Source: Oceanobacillus kimchii X50 (GTDB lineage Bacteria; Bacillota; Bacilli; Bacillales; Amphibacillaceae). From it: a stretch of DNA of 64,000 nucleotides. The translations under genes and the position numbers were made by a program. The notes under the pieces are model-generated. The model was not told the origin of the DNA and made no database searches. It was given only the letters and a program-made list of their open reading frames with translations. Where the stretch lies: contig NZ_CM001792.1 in NCBI RefSeq assembly GCF_000340475.1, forward strand, positions 1,200,659-1,264,658. The letters run 5' to 3'. Position 1 is the stretch's first letter; every line of letters starts with the position of its first letter. This document shows, in pieces, positions 1 through 8,935 of this stretch.

Positions 1-390
1 TATCGTTTATTTATTAAACCAGTAATGACGAGGATTTTTTCTGAGTTAAGACGACATGAAGTACCACTAATTACATTTGGAGTAGGTGCAAGGCATTTGC
101 TTATGGAATGGAATGATTTGCCTGTGGATGTAATTGGCTTAGATTGGAGAACCTCTATTACTGAGGCACGTGAGATGGGAATAACCAAAGTTGTTCAAGG
201 GAATTTGGATCCAGCTATTTTATTAGCAGATTGGCAAACAATTGAGCAGCGTACGAAGCAAATTTTAGATCAAGGTATGGATTCAGGTAAATATGTGTTC
301 AATCTTGGTCACGGAGTCACTCCAGATATTGAACCAGCTACACTAAAAAAATTAACTGAGTTGGTTCATAACTATAGTAAAGAGAAGTAA
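1..390 (+). CDS. hemE: Uroporphyrinogen decarboxylase, C-terminal part (5' end outside window)
   Basis: This is the last 129 codons of HemE, which decarboxylates the four acetate side chains of uroporphyrinogen III to give coproporphyrinogen III in the cytoplasm. The reading frame is open from base 1, so the first ATG at 25 is internal. The stretch [11 protein letters not shown] followed by VDVIGLDWR and the late NLGHGVTPD motif are typical of the family's C-terminal half. It is followed 23 bases later by hemH and then hemY, the usual hemEHY operon of Bacillaceae, which supports the call. Confidence 0.96.
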   Translation, partial: YRLFIKPVMTRIFSELRRHEVPLITFGVGARHLLMEWNDLPVDVIGLDWRTSITEAREMGITKVVQGNLDPAILLADWQTIEQRTKQILDQGMDSGKYVFNLGHGVTPDIEPATLKKLTELVHNYSKEK

Positions 391-413
391 ATTATTAAAG
401 AGGTGTATGTAAG

Positions 414-1352
414 ATGGAAAAGAAAAAAGTTGGATTATTAGTAATGGCATATGGAACTCCATACAAAGAGGAGGATATTGAACCGTACTATACACATATC
501 CGTCATGGTCGAAAACCAGATCCAGAAGCCTTACAAGATTTAAAAGAACGCTATGAAGCAATTGGTGGCATTTCACCATTAGCAAAAATTACAGAAGAAC
601 AAACGAAAGCATTGGAGAAGAAACTAAATGAGAATCAGGGTGAGTATGAATTTAAAGCATACATTGGATTAAAACATATCCATCCATTTATCGAGGATAC
701 TGTTGAAGAAATGGCAAAGGATGGAATAAAAGAAGCCATTTCACTTGTATTAGCTCCACATTATTCTACGTTTAGTGTGAAATCATATAATAAGCGTGCA
801 AATGAAACGGCTGAAAAGTATGGTATTCAGTTAGACTCTGTAGAAGATTGGTATACGGAGCCTGGATTTATTAAATTCTGGGCAGATGGAATTAAAGCAA
901 GTTATGCAGAAATGACAGATGATGAGCGAAATAATTCTGTATTAATTGTATCTGCGCATAGTCTTCCTGAAAAAATTCTTAAAGATGGTGATCCATATAA
1001 GGATCAATTAGAAGAAACTGCAAAATTGATCGCTGAAGAAGCGGATGTAAAAAATTATGCAGTAGGGTGGCAAAGTGAAGGTAACACACCAGATCCTTGG
1101 CTAGGTCCAGATGTGCAAGATTTAACAAGAGAATTGTATGAAAGCGAAGGATATAAAGCATTTATTTATACTCCAGTAGGATTCGTAGCGGATCATTTAG
1201 AAGTTCTTTATGATAATGATTATGAGTGTAAAGTCGTATGTGATGAAATTGGTGCAAACTATTATCGCCCAGAAATGCCAAATGTTCATCCTGAGTTCAT
1301 TGAGACATTAACAAATGTTGTAATGAAAAAAGCAAAGAGGGAAGTGAAATGA
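414..1352 (+). CDS. hemH: Ferrochelatase (coproporphyrin ferrochelatase)
   Basis: The 312-residue protein has the usual length of Firmicute ferrochelatases, which insert iron into coproporphyrin [12 protein letters not shown] places the metal-binding His at residue 182 and the acidic partner is Glu263 in [10 protein letters not shown], matching His183 and Glu264 of the B. subtilis enzyme. No C-terminal [2Fe-2S] cysteines are present, as is normal in bacilli. The ATG follows an AGAGGTG ribosome site. Its stop overlaps the start of hemY in an ATGA junction, so the two are probably translationally coupled. Confidence 0.97.
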   Translation: MEKKKVGLLVMAYGTPYKEEDIEPYYTHIRHGRKPDPEALQDLKERYEAIGGISPLAKITEEQTKALEKKLNENQGEYEFKAYIGLKHIHPFIEDTVEEMAKDGIKEAISLVLAPHYSTFSVKSYNKRANETAEKYGIQLDSVEDWYTEPGFIKFWADGIKASYAEMTDDERNNSVLIVSAHSLPEKILKDGDPYKDQLEETAKLIAEEADVKNYAVGWQSEGNTPDPWLGPDVQDLTRELYESEGYKAFIYTPVGFVADHLEVLYDNDYECKVVCDEIGANYYRPEMPNVHPEFIETLTNVVMKKAKREVK

Positions 1353-2755
1353 CCCCTAACAAGAAGGTTGTCATTGTTGGCGGCGGGATTACAGGATTAT
1401 CCGCTGCCTACTATCTTCACAAAGAAAAACAAGAGCAAGAAATACCAATCGATATCACTTTAGTAGAAGCATCAGACCGAGTTGGTGGCAGAATTCATAC
1501 AGTAAAACGTGATGGATTTACGATTGAAAAGGGACCAGATTCATTATTATCTCGAAAGCCTGCCGCAATGGAATTGGTAGAGTCATTGAACATTAAAGGT
1601 AAAGTTGTAAGAAATTCTACCGGACAGTCGTATATATTAGTAAAAAATAAATTACATAAAATGCCAAAAGGAGCTTACATGGGGGTTCCAAAAGAAATAA
1701 AACCTTTACTAAATTCAAAAGTGATAACGACGCGTGGAAAGTTACGAGCATTAATGGATTTGGTGATGCCGAAATCAAAAGACACTGAAGATCAGTCTTT
1801 AGGTAGTTTTATGCGACGTAGATTTGGAGATGAGCTAGTTGACAACCAAATCGATCCGTTATTATCAGGAATTCATTCCGGTGATATTGATCAAATGAGT
1901 TTAAAAGCAATTTATCCAATTTTTGAAGAGATGGAACAAGAGTATGGTAGTGTTATGAGAGGCTTGCAGCAAACCATGCCAGTTTCAAAAAAGAAAAAAA
2001 CTTCTAAACAGCCATCTGTTGGCATGTTTTACTCATTTGAGGATGGTTTACAAACACTTGTGGAAGCATTAAGCAATCATTTAAATGATATTATTAAATG
2101 TAATCGAGCTGTAGATCATATTGAAAAAAAGGAAGATGGATATCACTTATTACTAAACAACGGAGAGGTTCTTTTCGCTGATGTGGTTATTATGACTGCC
2201 CCTCATACAAATGTTCCGGAGATGTTAAGTAAGCACGAGCCAATGAAACAGCTGAACAAAATACCTGCTACATCAACAGCTAATGTTATATTAGCATTTG
2301 ATGCAAAACAAATTAAACGTGATTTAGATGGAACGGGATTTTTAGTAACAAGGAATAGTGATTATCGCATAACCGCATGCACATGGACACATCGGAAGTG
2401 GGCGAATACGACACCAGACGGAAAAGCTCTATTACGTTGCTATGTAGGTAAGCCAGACGATCAGAACATTGTAGATCTAACGGATGAGGAGATTACAGCC
2501 ATTGTTTTAAAAGATTTAAATAAAGTTATGAAAATAAAGGGAGAACCTTTGTTTCATGAAGTTACAAGGTTCAAAAATGCTCGCCCACAATATCATGTAG
2601 GGCATCTTGAAATAGTTCATGAAGTCCGTCACTATGTAGATCATTATTTACCTGGATTCATTTTAACTGGAAGTTCTTATGATGGAACAGGTATTCCAGA
2701 TTGTATTGAACATGGAAAATATAGTGCGCATCAAGCATCGAATCTAATCAAGTAA
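1349..2755 (+). CDS. hemY: Coproporphyrinogen III oxidase, FAD-dependent (HemY/CgoX)
   Basis: The 468-residue flavoprotein oxidises coproporphyrinogen III to coproporphyrin III in the Gram-positive haem route, supplying the substrate of HemH. Residues 7-20 form the FAD dinucleotide-binding fold ([14 protein letters not shown]), followed by an acidic residue and the VGGRI motif near 46. The C-terminal [14 protein letters not shown] closes the FAD site. It overlaps hemH by four bases. No TetR-type regulator follows, unlike the B. subtilis locus. The product assignment rests on family and operon context and is strong. Confidence 0.96.
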   Translation: MTPNKKVVIVGGGITGLSAAYYLHKEKQEQEIPIDITLVEASDRVGGRIHTVKRDGFTIEKGPDSLLSRKPAAMELVESLNIKGKVVRNSTGQSYILVKNKLHKMPKGAYMGVPKEIKPLLNSKVITTRGKLRALMDLVMPKSKDTEDQSLGSFMRRRFGDELVDNQIDPLLSGIHSGDIDQMSLKAIYPIFEEMEQEYGSVMRGLQQTMPVSKKKKTSKQPSVGMFYSFEDGLQTLVEALSNHLNDIIKCNRAVDHIEKKEDGYHLLLNNGEVLFADVVIMTAPHTNVPEMLSKHEPMKQLNKIPATSTANVILAFDAKQIKRDLDGTGFLVTRNSDYRITACTWTHRKWANTTPDGKALLRCYVGKPDDQNIVDLTDEEITAIVLKDLNKVMKIKGEPLFHEVTRFKNARPQYHVGHLEIVHEVRHYVDHYLPGFILTGSSYDGTGIPDCIEHGKYSAHQASNLIK

Positions 2756-2763
2756 TTGGAAGT

Positions 2764-2850
2764 CACTGGAAAATAAAACTGTTTAATCCGACTAACATTT
2801 TTAACTTTAGTTAGTATGCCCTTTTTTGATTAAATCGTTTTTGACCAGTG
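2764..2850. repeat. Long imperfect inverted repeat behind hemY
   Basis: The outer arms are CACTGG (2764-2769) and CCAGTG (2845-2850). Inside them AAAA/TTTT, TTTAATC/GATTAAA and ACTAAC (2791-2796)/GTTAGT (2810-2815) also pair, with small bulges. The whole can fold into one long stem. The run of Ts lies inside rather than after the stem, so it is not a textbook terminator, though it may stop hemEHY transcription. Confidence 0.6.
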
Positions 2851-2913
2851 TCTTTTTATATGTAAAGGTAGGTTAGAACTAGTGTATTATGATGTAGTAA
2901 ATGGGGGGATGAG

Positions 2914-3462
2914 TTGTTCTATTTAAAAATTAGTAAAAACATATGTTTATCTATCTTTGAAAGAAAACATGCAACTGATTTATACTTATTAATAGATAGA
3001 AACCGAGAGCATTTAAGTAAATGGTTGTCGTTTCCTGTGTACACAAATAAGATTGAGGATACGATAGCGTTTATTGATAAGTCACAGAAAAGATACATTG
3101 ACAATAATGGTTTCTGGGCGGGAATTTGGTATAAACAACAATTAGTCGGTGCGATTGGGTATTTATATATTGATTGGAAAGCCAAAAAAACAGAGATAGG
3201 TTATTGGCTAGGGGAAGAATTTCAAGGCAAAGGTTGTATTACAATTGCTACACAACAATTGTTAAACTATGCTTTTAAAACGTTAAAGTTAAATAAAGTG
3301 GAAATTAACGTGGCTAAGAAGAATTTAAAAAGCTTACAAATACCAAAACGATTAGGCTTTGTAGAAGAAGGGATTATTCGTGATTATGAATATTTACAGG
3401 GCAGGTATCATGATCGAATAGTTCATGGGTTACTGCGAACAGAGTGGGTAAACCAAAAATAA
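2914..3462 (+). CDS. GNAT-family N-acetyltransferase (RimJ/RimL type)
   Basis: The 182-residue protein fits the Acetyltransf_3 group that includes ribosomal-protein and small-molecule acetyltransferases. The sequence shows an N-terminal strand-helix with RHATDLYLLI-like pattern, the central GYWLGEEFQGKGC acetyl-CoA loop (about residues 97-109), and the C-terminal RLGFVEEGIIRDY segment. The start is a TTG preceded by GGGGGG; no ATG alternative fits as well. It stands alone between the hemY palindrome and a strong terminator. The substrate cannot be inferred. Confidence 0.85.
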   Translation: MFYLKISKNICLSIFERKHATDLYLLIDRNREHLSKWLSFPVYTNKIEDTIAFIDKSQKRYIDNNGFWAGIWYKQQLVGAIGYLYIDWKAKKTEIGYWLGEEFQGKGCITIATQQLLNYAFKTLKLNKVEINVAKKNLKSLQIPKRLGFVEEGIIRDYEYLQGRYHDRIVHGLLRTEWVNQK

Positions 3463-3472
3463 GTATACTTCA

Positions 3473-3530
3473 AAAAAATCGATCTATCATTCCGTAAATA
3501 TTTTTACGTTATGATAGATCGATTTTGATT
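3473..3530. terminator. Bidirectional intrinsic terminator
   Basis: A perfect 16-bp stem (AATCGATCTATCAT and its complement, 3477-3490 with 3511-3524) is flanked by A and T runs on both sides. It separates the convergent acetyltransferase and pepF genes. Confidence 0.9.
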
Positions 3531-3544
3531 AATTATTTATTTTT

Positions 3545-5362
3545 TTATTCATAGCTGTCAATAAGTTGGTCAATAAGTGATCCAACATAATCAACTGCAA
3601 TTTGAATATTTTCAGGTTTTGACATATCAATCCCAGCATCTTTAATTAAGTCGAGAGGCTTTTTCGTACCACCAGATTTTAATACATTCAACCAACTTTC
3701 TACAGCTGGCTGACCATCTTCTTTAATCCGTTTTGCAACTGCTGTAGAAACCGTCAGACCCGCAGAATACGTATATGGATATAATCCCATATAGTAATGA
3801 GGCTGACGCATCCAGGTAAGACCAGCACCTTCATCAAATACTACGGTATCTCCCCAGAAATTTTCAAGTGATTCTTGTTTTTCTTTACATAGCCTATCCG
3901 CAGTTAATGGTACGCCTTCTTCTGCTAGTTGATAAACTCTTCGTTGGAATTCCCCTTCTAATAAATGGGTGATGAAGTTATGATAATAAGTTCCTAGTAG
4001 TTGCGTAATAATCCAACGTTTCATACGAGGATCATCCTGATGTTGATTCATTAAATGTTCTGCTAATAATAATTCATTTAATGTTGAAGGTGCTTCTACA
4101 AAATAAGTAGAAGGACGTGTATTCAACAATGTCTGATGTTTTCCTGCTAAATAGAAATGTCCTGCATGACCTAATTCATGCGCGAGAATAAATGTACTTC
4201 TCATATTATCGGACCAAGTCACCATAATATAAGGATGAGCCCCATATGGACTAGAACAGAATGCGCCATTCGCTTTTCCTACGTTTTCTGAACGATCAAT
4301 CCATCGGTTATTTATTCCTTGTTTTATAATTTCAATGTACTCTGGCCCCATGACTTCTAGTGCTTCTAAAATCGTATCTGTTCCTTCTTTATACGTTGTT
4401 TTAGGGTTGAAGTCCGGATCTAGCGGTGCTTTTAAGTCACAATATCGTAATTCATCAACATCTAGTTTTTCTTTCAATAACTTCGCATAGCGCCGCATAT
4501 GTGGAGCTAACCCTTTTTGAATCACATTAAGTTGATTTTCATACATTTTTTCGGATACATCCTGCGAGGAAAGTAGCATATCTGTAACTGAGTTATAATT
4601 TCTTAACTTAGCAGTTTTTACTTGTTTTGTAACTTCTGTTGCATAGGTAGTCGCATAAGTGTTCTTATATTGCTGAAAAGTTTTCTTAAATGATTCATAA
4701 GCATTTCTACGTGCGACTGTGTCTTCACTATATTCATAGTTCTCTTCGTATAATGCCTCTGACATCGGTATTTCTTCGCCATCTTTGTTAAAAATTGATT
4801 CAAATTGCATATCTGATGCTTTACTAATACTAAAAATATTTCTAGGTGCTTCGAATAATTCACCAAATACAGCTAGTGCTTCCTCCACTTCTGGAGAAAG
4901 TTTATGTGGTTTTTCTTCTAAAATATCATTTAACCATTTACGGTAATTTTCTAATTCTGGTTGTTCAGCGATATAGTCGTTAATGTCTTTATTAGTAAGA
5001 TGAAGTATTTCGGACTCTATAAAAGCAAGTTTTGATTCAATATTAGCTAATGCAGAAGATGCTTTCAAGTAAGCACTTTGATTAACTGGATCAGTTCCAT
5101 CTGCACTTGTTAATAACGAGGTATAAACAATGACATGAAAGACACGTTGTTGGTAGGCCTCGAGCTCATGAATTGCTTGTAATAGTGTTTGGGCATCTTT
5201 TGTTAATTTACCTTTGAAATTAGTAACCAAATCAATATCTTCTTGAATAGATTGAAGTTCTTTCTCCCAATCAGAAAACGTAGGGAATAAGTCGCTTAAA
5301 TTCCATGTTTCTTCTTTAGGTACTTCTGTACGTAATAAACGCGAAGTGCTGGTTGTTGTCAT
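3545..5362 (-). CDS. Oligoendopeptidase F (M3 metallopeptidase), first copy
   Basis: This cytoplasmic zinc peptidase of the M3B/PepF group degrades short peptides. The zinc-binding HELGH lies at about residues 395-399, within ILAHELGHAGHFYL, and the downstream EAPSTLNE segment supplies the third ligand. The ATG at 5362 is preferred to the upstream one because an AGAGGG ribosome site sits just before it, giving 605 residues. A second PepF is encoded at 49952-51751, so this is one of two paralogues. The gene is monocistronic, with a bidirectional terminator at its end. Confidence 0.93.
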   Translation of the reverse strand: MTTTSTSRLLRTEVPKEETWNLSDLFPTFSDWEKELQSIQEDIDLVTNFKGKLTKDAQTLLQAIHELEAYQQRVFHVIVYTSLLTSADGTDPVNQSAYLKASSALANIESKLAFIESEILHLTNKDINDYIAEQPELENYRKWLNDILEEKPHKLSPEVEEALAVFGELFEAPRNIFSISKASDMQFESIFNKDGEEIPMSEALYEENYEYSEDTVARRNAYESFKKTFQQYKNTYATTYATEVTKQVKTAKLRNYNSVTDMLLSSQDVSEKMYENQLNVIQKGLAPHMRRYAKLLKEKLDVDELRYCDLKAPLDPDFNPKTTYKEGTDTILEALEVMGPEYIEIIKQGINNRWIDRSENVGKANGAFCSSPYGAHPYIMVTWSDNMRSTFILAHELGHAGHFYLAGKHQTLLNTRPSTYFVEAPSTLNELLLAEHLMNQHQDDPRMKRWIITQLLGTYYHNFITHLLEGEFQRRVYQLAEEGVPLTADRLCKEKQESLENFWGDTVVFDEGAGLTWMRQPHYYMGLYPYTYSAGLTVSTAVAKRIKEDGQPAVESWLNVLKSGGTKKPLDLIKDAGIDMSKPENIQIAVDYVGSLIDQLIDSYE

Positions 5363-5444
5363 GAGTATCCCTCTTTCCATTAAATTATTTCGTAACTCAA
5401 AATAATTATAATATAAATAAAATAATAATAATAGATTTTAAACA

Positions 5445-5476
5445 GAAAAAAGGCAACTATAATATAATAGTTGCCG
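5445..5476 (-). terminator. Intrinsic terminator of the yhfH-like gene
   Basis: On the minus strand GGCAACTAT pairs with ATAGTTGCC (5452-5475) and is followed by a run of six Ts. It lies directly downstream of the small zinc-ribbon gene. Confidence 0.85.
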
Positions 5477-5521
5477 GGAAGAATTCCAATTACATTGCGA
5501 ATAAAACATTTGGTATACTAT

Positions 5522-5653
5522 TTACCGAGCAGGATGATCACATTCATCACAGATATTTCCGTAACAATCTGCTTTTTCAATGATCATATCCTGACCACAC
5601 TGAACACATTTTTTCTTCGGTAGGTTTCTAAAGAATTCGACAATTCCAATCAT
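5522..5653 (-). CDS. yhfH: Small zinc-ribbon protein, YhfH-like
   Basis: This 43-residue gene runs from an ATG at 5653 to a TAA at 5522, with a perfect AAGGAGG ribosome site. The product carries two cysteine pairs, CVQC (16-19) and CDEC (35-38), plus C30, as in a small zinc ribbon, after an N-terminal EFFRNLPKKK segment typical of B. subtilis YhfH. It is divergent from the yhfI-like gene, the same neighbourhood as in B. subtilis. Function is unknown. Confidence 0.88.
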   Translation of the reverse strand: MIGIVEFFRNLPKKKCVQCGQDMIIEKADCYGNICDECDHPAR

Positions 5654-5770
5654 AGTGAAGCCTCCTTAAATTGAATGTTCATTTCTTATAAAACATTGTA
5701 TTATAACAGTATTCAAAAGTCAATGCTGTGTTACAACAAATTATAAAAATTTTTGAAAGGATGTAACAGA

Positions 5771-6505
5771 ATGAAATTAACAGTTATTGGATGTTGGGGT
5801 GGATATCCCGCTGAAAATGGATCGACCTCGTCTTATTTACTTCAATCTGGAGATTTTCGTATGTTAATTGATTTAGGTAGTGGTGCCTTATCAAAACTAC
5901 AAAATTATACTGATATAGAACAGATTGATGCTATTGTACTCTCCCATTATCATCATGATCATGTGGCTGATATTGGCGTTTTCCAATATGCAAAACTAAT
6001 TAATTATTATGTAAATGGTAATGAAAATGTTGTACCTATATATGGTCATACAGAAGATGAAGAAGGATTTGCAAAATTAACTCATACGTATACAAAAGGA
6101 ATAGAATACAATCCAGATAATAAGTTGATAATTGGTCCTTTTGAAATTGAATTTATTCAAACAAATCATCCAGTACCTTGTTATGGTATGCAAATAACAG
6201 ATGGAAAAGAATCAATCGTATATACTGCCGATAGTGGTTTTATGAAAGAATGGACGAAATTTGCGGACAGATGTGACTTATTTATAACAGATTGTAACTA
6301 CTATGCTGGACAAGATGGTTCCAAACCTGGACATATGAATAGCGAGCAAGTTGGAATGATAGCAAGAGATGCTAATGTAAACAAACTGCTTCTAAGTCAT
6401 TTACCTCAGTTTGGAGATTTACAACAATTAAAAAAGGAAGCAGAAAGTTTTTATCAAGGACCAATAGAAATTGCAAGAGAAGGTTGGACATGGTCTGGGA
6501 ATTAA
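5771..6505 (+). CDS. yhfI: Metallo-beta-lactamase-fold hydrolase, YhfI-like
   Basis: The 244-residue protein has the metal-binding HYHHDH motif at residues 59-64, an earlier LIDLGSG strand and a later LLSHLPQFGD histidine segment, as in RNase Z-like MBL hydrolases. It is likely a cytoplasmic phosphodiesterase or related hydrolase, but the substrate is unknown. The ATG at 5771 is chosen over the TTG at 5753 because GAAAGGA precedes it. Its position next to yhfH and lplJ matches B. subtilis. Confidence 0.9.
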   Translation: MKLTVIGCWGGYPAENGSTSSYLLQSGDFRMLIDLGSGALSKLQNYTDIEQIDAIVLSHYHHDHVADIGVFQYAKLINYYVNGNENVVPIYGHTEDEEGFAKLTHTYTKGIEYNPDNKLIIGPFEIEFIQTNHPVPCYGMQITDGKESIVYTADSGFMKEWTKFADRCDLFITDCNYYAGQDGSKPGHMNSEQVGMIARDANVNKLLLSHLPQFGDLQQLKKEAESFYQGPIEIAREGWTWSGN

Positions 6506-6592
6506 GGTCTATTTCTTTTGATTACATGGAGAGATTGTTTTACAATAAAAGATAGCATATAAATAAATATGTGAATTATGGGAGGATGTACA

Positions 6593-7588
6593 ATGAAATT
6601 TATTGATAATAAAGGCATTACTGATCCACGAATTAACTTAGCCATTGAAGAATACATCTTAGAAAACTTTGGTGAAAAAGATACATATCTTCTATTTTAT
6701 GTGAATAGTCCGTCCATTATTATTGGACGTAATCAGAATACAATTGAAGAAATAAATACGGATTATGTAGATGAAAAAGGTATAAAGGTTGTTCGCCGCT
6801 TATCAGGTGGAGGAGCAGTATACCATGATGAACAAAATCTTAACTTTAGTTTTATTACAAAGGATGATGGCAATAGCTTTCAGAACTTCGCGAAGTTTAC
6901 CCAGCCTGTTGTAGATGCGTTAAATAAAGTTGGTGTGCCAGCGGAATTACAAGGAAGAAATGATTTAGCAGCAGATGGACGTAAAATATCTGGTAATGCG
7001 ATGTTCTCTACAAGAGGGCGTATGTTTAGTCACGGAACATTAATGTTAGATTCTGAACTAGAAGAATTAACAAAAGCATTAAAGGTGAAGAAAATTAAAA
7101 TTGAATCAAAAGGTATTAAATCCATTCGTAGTCGTGTAGCTAATATTGCAGAATTCCTCGATGAAAAAATAACAATGGAGCAATTTAAAGAATTAATTTT
7201 AACTCATGTGTTTGACGTAGAAGATGTAAACGATGTACCACAATATGTATTAACAGATGAAGACTGGGAGAAAATCCATGAAATATCAGAAAGCCGTTAT
7301 CAAAAATGGGAATGGAACTATGGGAAATCTCCTTCGTTTAATTACCAAGAATCACAAAAATTTCAAGGTGGGCTTGTTGATGTTCGCTTAGACGTTAAAA
7401 AAGGTATAATTGAAAACTGTAAGATATATGGTGACTTCTTTGGAATAGGTTTAATCAATGAATTAGAAGATCAATTAATTGGTATACGTCATAATCGACA
7501 AGCGATTGAAGAAGCTCTACATGATGTTGATGTGTCTTACTATCTAGGAAGGATTACAAAAGAAGAATTTATTTCTCTGCTTTATTAA
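6593..7588 (+). CDS. lplJ: Lipoate-protein ligase LplJ
   Basis: LplJ activates free lipoate with ATP and attaches it to the lipoyl domains of 2-oxoacid dehydrogenases and GcvH. The conserved RRLSGGGAVYHD lies at residues 68-79, followed by GRNDLAADGRKISGNA containing the catalytic Lys region. The C-terminal accessory domain occupies roughly residues 245-331. The start at 6593 follows GGGAGG; the ORF's first ATG at 6578 overlaps that ribosome site. It lies between yhfI and lcfB as in B. subtilis, apart from one inserted gene. Confidence 0.95.
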   Translation: MKFIDNKGITDPRINLAIEEYILENFGEKDTYLLFYVNSPSIIIGRNQNTIEEINTDYVDEKGIKVVRRLSGGGAVYHDEQNLNFSFITKDDGNSFQNFAKFTQPVVDALNKVGVPAELQGRNDLAADGRKISGNAMFSTRGRMFSHGTLMLDSELEELTKALKVKKIKIESKGIKSIRSRVANIAEFLDEKITMEQFKELILTHVFDVEDVNDVPQYVLTDEDWEKIHEISESRYQKWEWNYGKSPSFNYQESQKFQGGLVDVRLDVKKGIIENCKIYGDFFGIGLINELEDQLIGIRHNRQAIEEALHDVDVSYYLGRITKEEFISLLY

Positions 7589-7631
7589 TAAAGACAACTT
7601 CTGTATGTTAATTTTAATAAATAAAATAGAA

Positions 7632-7676
7632 ATCCGAGTTATATAACTGATACAAGGTTATGACTCGGTTTTTTTA
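7632..7676 (+). terminator. Intrinsic terminator of lplJ
   Basis: CCGAGT(TATATAAC) pairs with GTTATGACTCGG and is followed by seven Ts. It sits 45 bases behind the lplJ stop. Confidence 0.85.
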
Positions 7677-7810
7677 TCCGGCACTTCAAAGCTGTGAGGT
7701 TAAGCCGAGGATAGGTTGACGAATAACATACGTAGGGTAAAGGACAAAAGGCTCATTGAATGAAGTATCGCTTTATTAAAGATAAATTATGTTTAAGGAA
7801 GGAAATAGCT

Positions 7811-8752
7811 ATGAAGTTTAATAAGATTTTAAATTTCCATTATGGTATAAATCCAATAAAAATAGATGCTATAAAAGGTGGATGGGCAGCATTAGCTTTC
7901 AAAATATCAGATGGTAATAATGTTTATTTTTTAAAAGTGTATGACAAGTCTAGACCTTCAACTTCAAAACTTATTGCTTTCATTAATCAATATGCTTCAA
8001 TTTTGGTGTGGTTAGATAATCATACAAAATTGAAAGGAAAAACTCCTATACCAATATCTACGTTTGAAGGGGAATATAAATGTGAAGATGATAGTAATGT
8101 GTACTTACTTTATACATATATTGATGGAGATACAGTTGGAAATAAAAACATGTCTGACAAGCAAATTAAAGAATTAGCTGAAATTATATCTACACTTCAT
8201 TCTTATGGAAGTCATCAAATTCCATTTTCAACTAACTTGATGGTAGAGGACTTTGAATTACCATATTTAAATGACTTTGAAATAATTTTACAGAAAAAAA
8301 TAGAAGAAATACCACAGATTATCAAAGAACCTATTACCAAGTATAGACAAACATTAGTTAATCGTATAGGAGATATTAAAAATTTATCAAATCAATTAAA
8401 GTCCAGTAATCTAGATTTTTCCCTTTGTCATACTGACATACACAATTGGAATTTAATGCAAACAGATAGACTCATATTAATTGATTGGGAAGGATTAAAG
8501 TTAGCACCAGTAGAAGCTGATATCATGTTTTTAATAGATAAGCCATATTTTGATAAATTCATAAGTATTTATCAAAAGACCCACAGAAGATATGTTATTA
8601 ATGAAGATGCTATAAAATATTACCGTTGTCAGCGAAATTTAGAAGATATTTGGGAGTTTATAGAACAGTTGTTATATGAGGATGTAAATAACGAGAAACA
8701 AGTAGAGACATTAAATTATATAAATGAATTAGTGACAGAATTTGAGCTGTAA
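7811..8752 (+). CDS. Aminoglycoside phosphotransferase-family kinase
   Basis: The 313-residue protein has the kinase-like APH fold. The Brenner motif reads HTDIHNWN (residues 207-214; H207, D209, N214) and the metal-binding aspartate is in DWEG (225-228). The N-terminal half contains the lysine strand VYFLKVYDK. It resembles the spectinomycin/streptomycin phosphotransferase branch but could phosphorylate a sugar, choline-like compound or other small molecule. The ATG at 7811 follows AAGGAAGG. It interrupts the lplJ-lcfB order seen in B. subtilis and looks AT-rich, so it may be an acquired gene; resistance is not shown. Confidence 0.8.
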   Translation: MKFNKILNFHYGINPIKIDAIKGGWAALAFKISDGNNVYFLKVYDKSRPSTSKLIAFINQYASILVWLDNHTKLKGKTPIPISTFEGEYKCEDDSNVYLLYTYIDGDTVGNKNMSDKQIKELAEIISTLHSYGSHQIPFSTNLMVEDFELPYLNDFEIILQKKIEEIPQIIKEPITKYRQTLVNRIGDIKNLSNQLKSSNLDFSLCHTDIHNWNLMQTDRLILIDWEGLKLAPVEADIMFLIDKPYFDKFISIYQKTHRRYVINEDAIKYYRCQRNLEDIWEFIEQLLYEDVNNEKQVETLNYINELVTEFEL

Positions 8753-8856
8753 TAGTTGCATAGAGATATATTAACGACTTTTACTAAAATGTTAGCGCTT
8801 TCTATTGAAAATTAAATTCATATAATTTATAATTATTCTAAAATAACCGAAAAAAA

Positions 8857-8888
8857 AGAACTTACGATAGCGTAATTCTATTTTTTTA
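8857..8888 (+). terminator. Intrinsic terminator of the phosphotransferase gene
   Basis: AGAACTTACG pairs with CGTAATTCT (one bulged C, loop ATAG) and is followed by seven Ts. It isolates the lcfB promoter region from upstream transcription. Confidence 0.65.
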
Positions 8889-8896
8889 CCCATAAA

Positions 8897-8914
8897 TGAA
8901 TGAATATTCATTCA
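8897..8914. promoter_or_regulatory. FadR operator upstream of lcfB
   Basis: TGAATGAATATTCATTCA is a perfect 18-bp palindrome that matches the known Bacillus FadR site TGAATGANTANTCATTCA. It lies 21 bases before the lcfB start, so FadR binding would block transcription until long-chain acyl-CoA relieves it. Confidence 0.9.
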
Positions 8915-8935
8915 TAATAGGAAGGAGAGATAAGA

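Noticed and set aside
7677..7810. A small gene upstream of the phosphotransferase
   Set aside because: The upstream in-frame extension from 7760 lacks a ribosome site, while the ATG at 7811 has AAGGAAGG.
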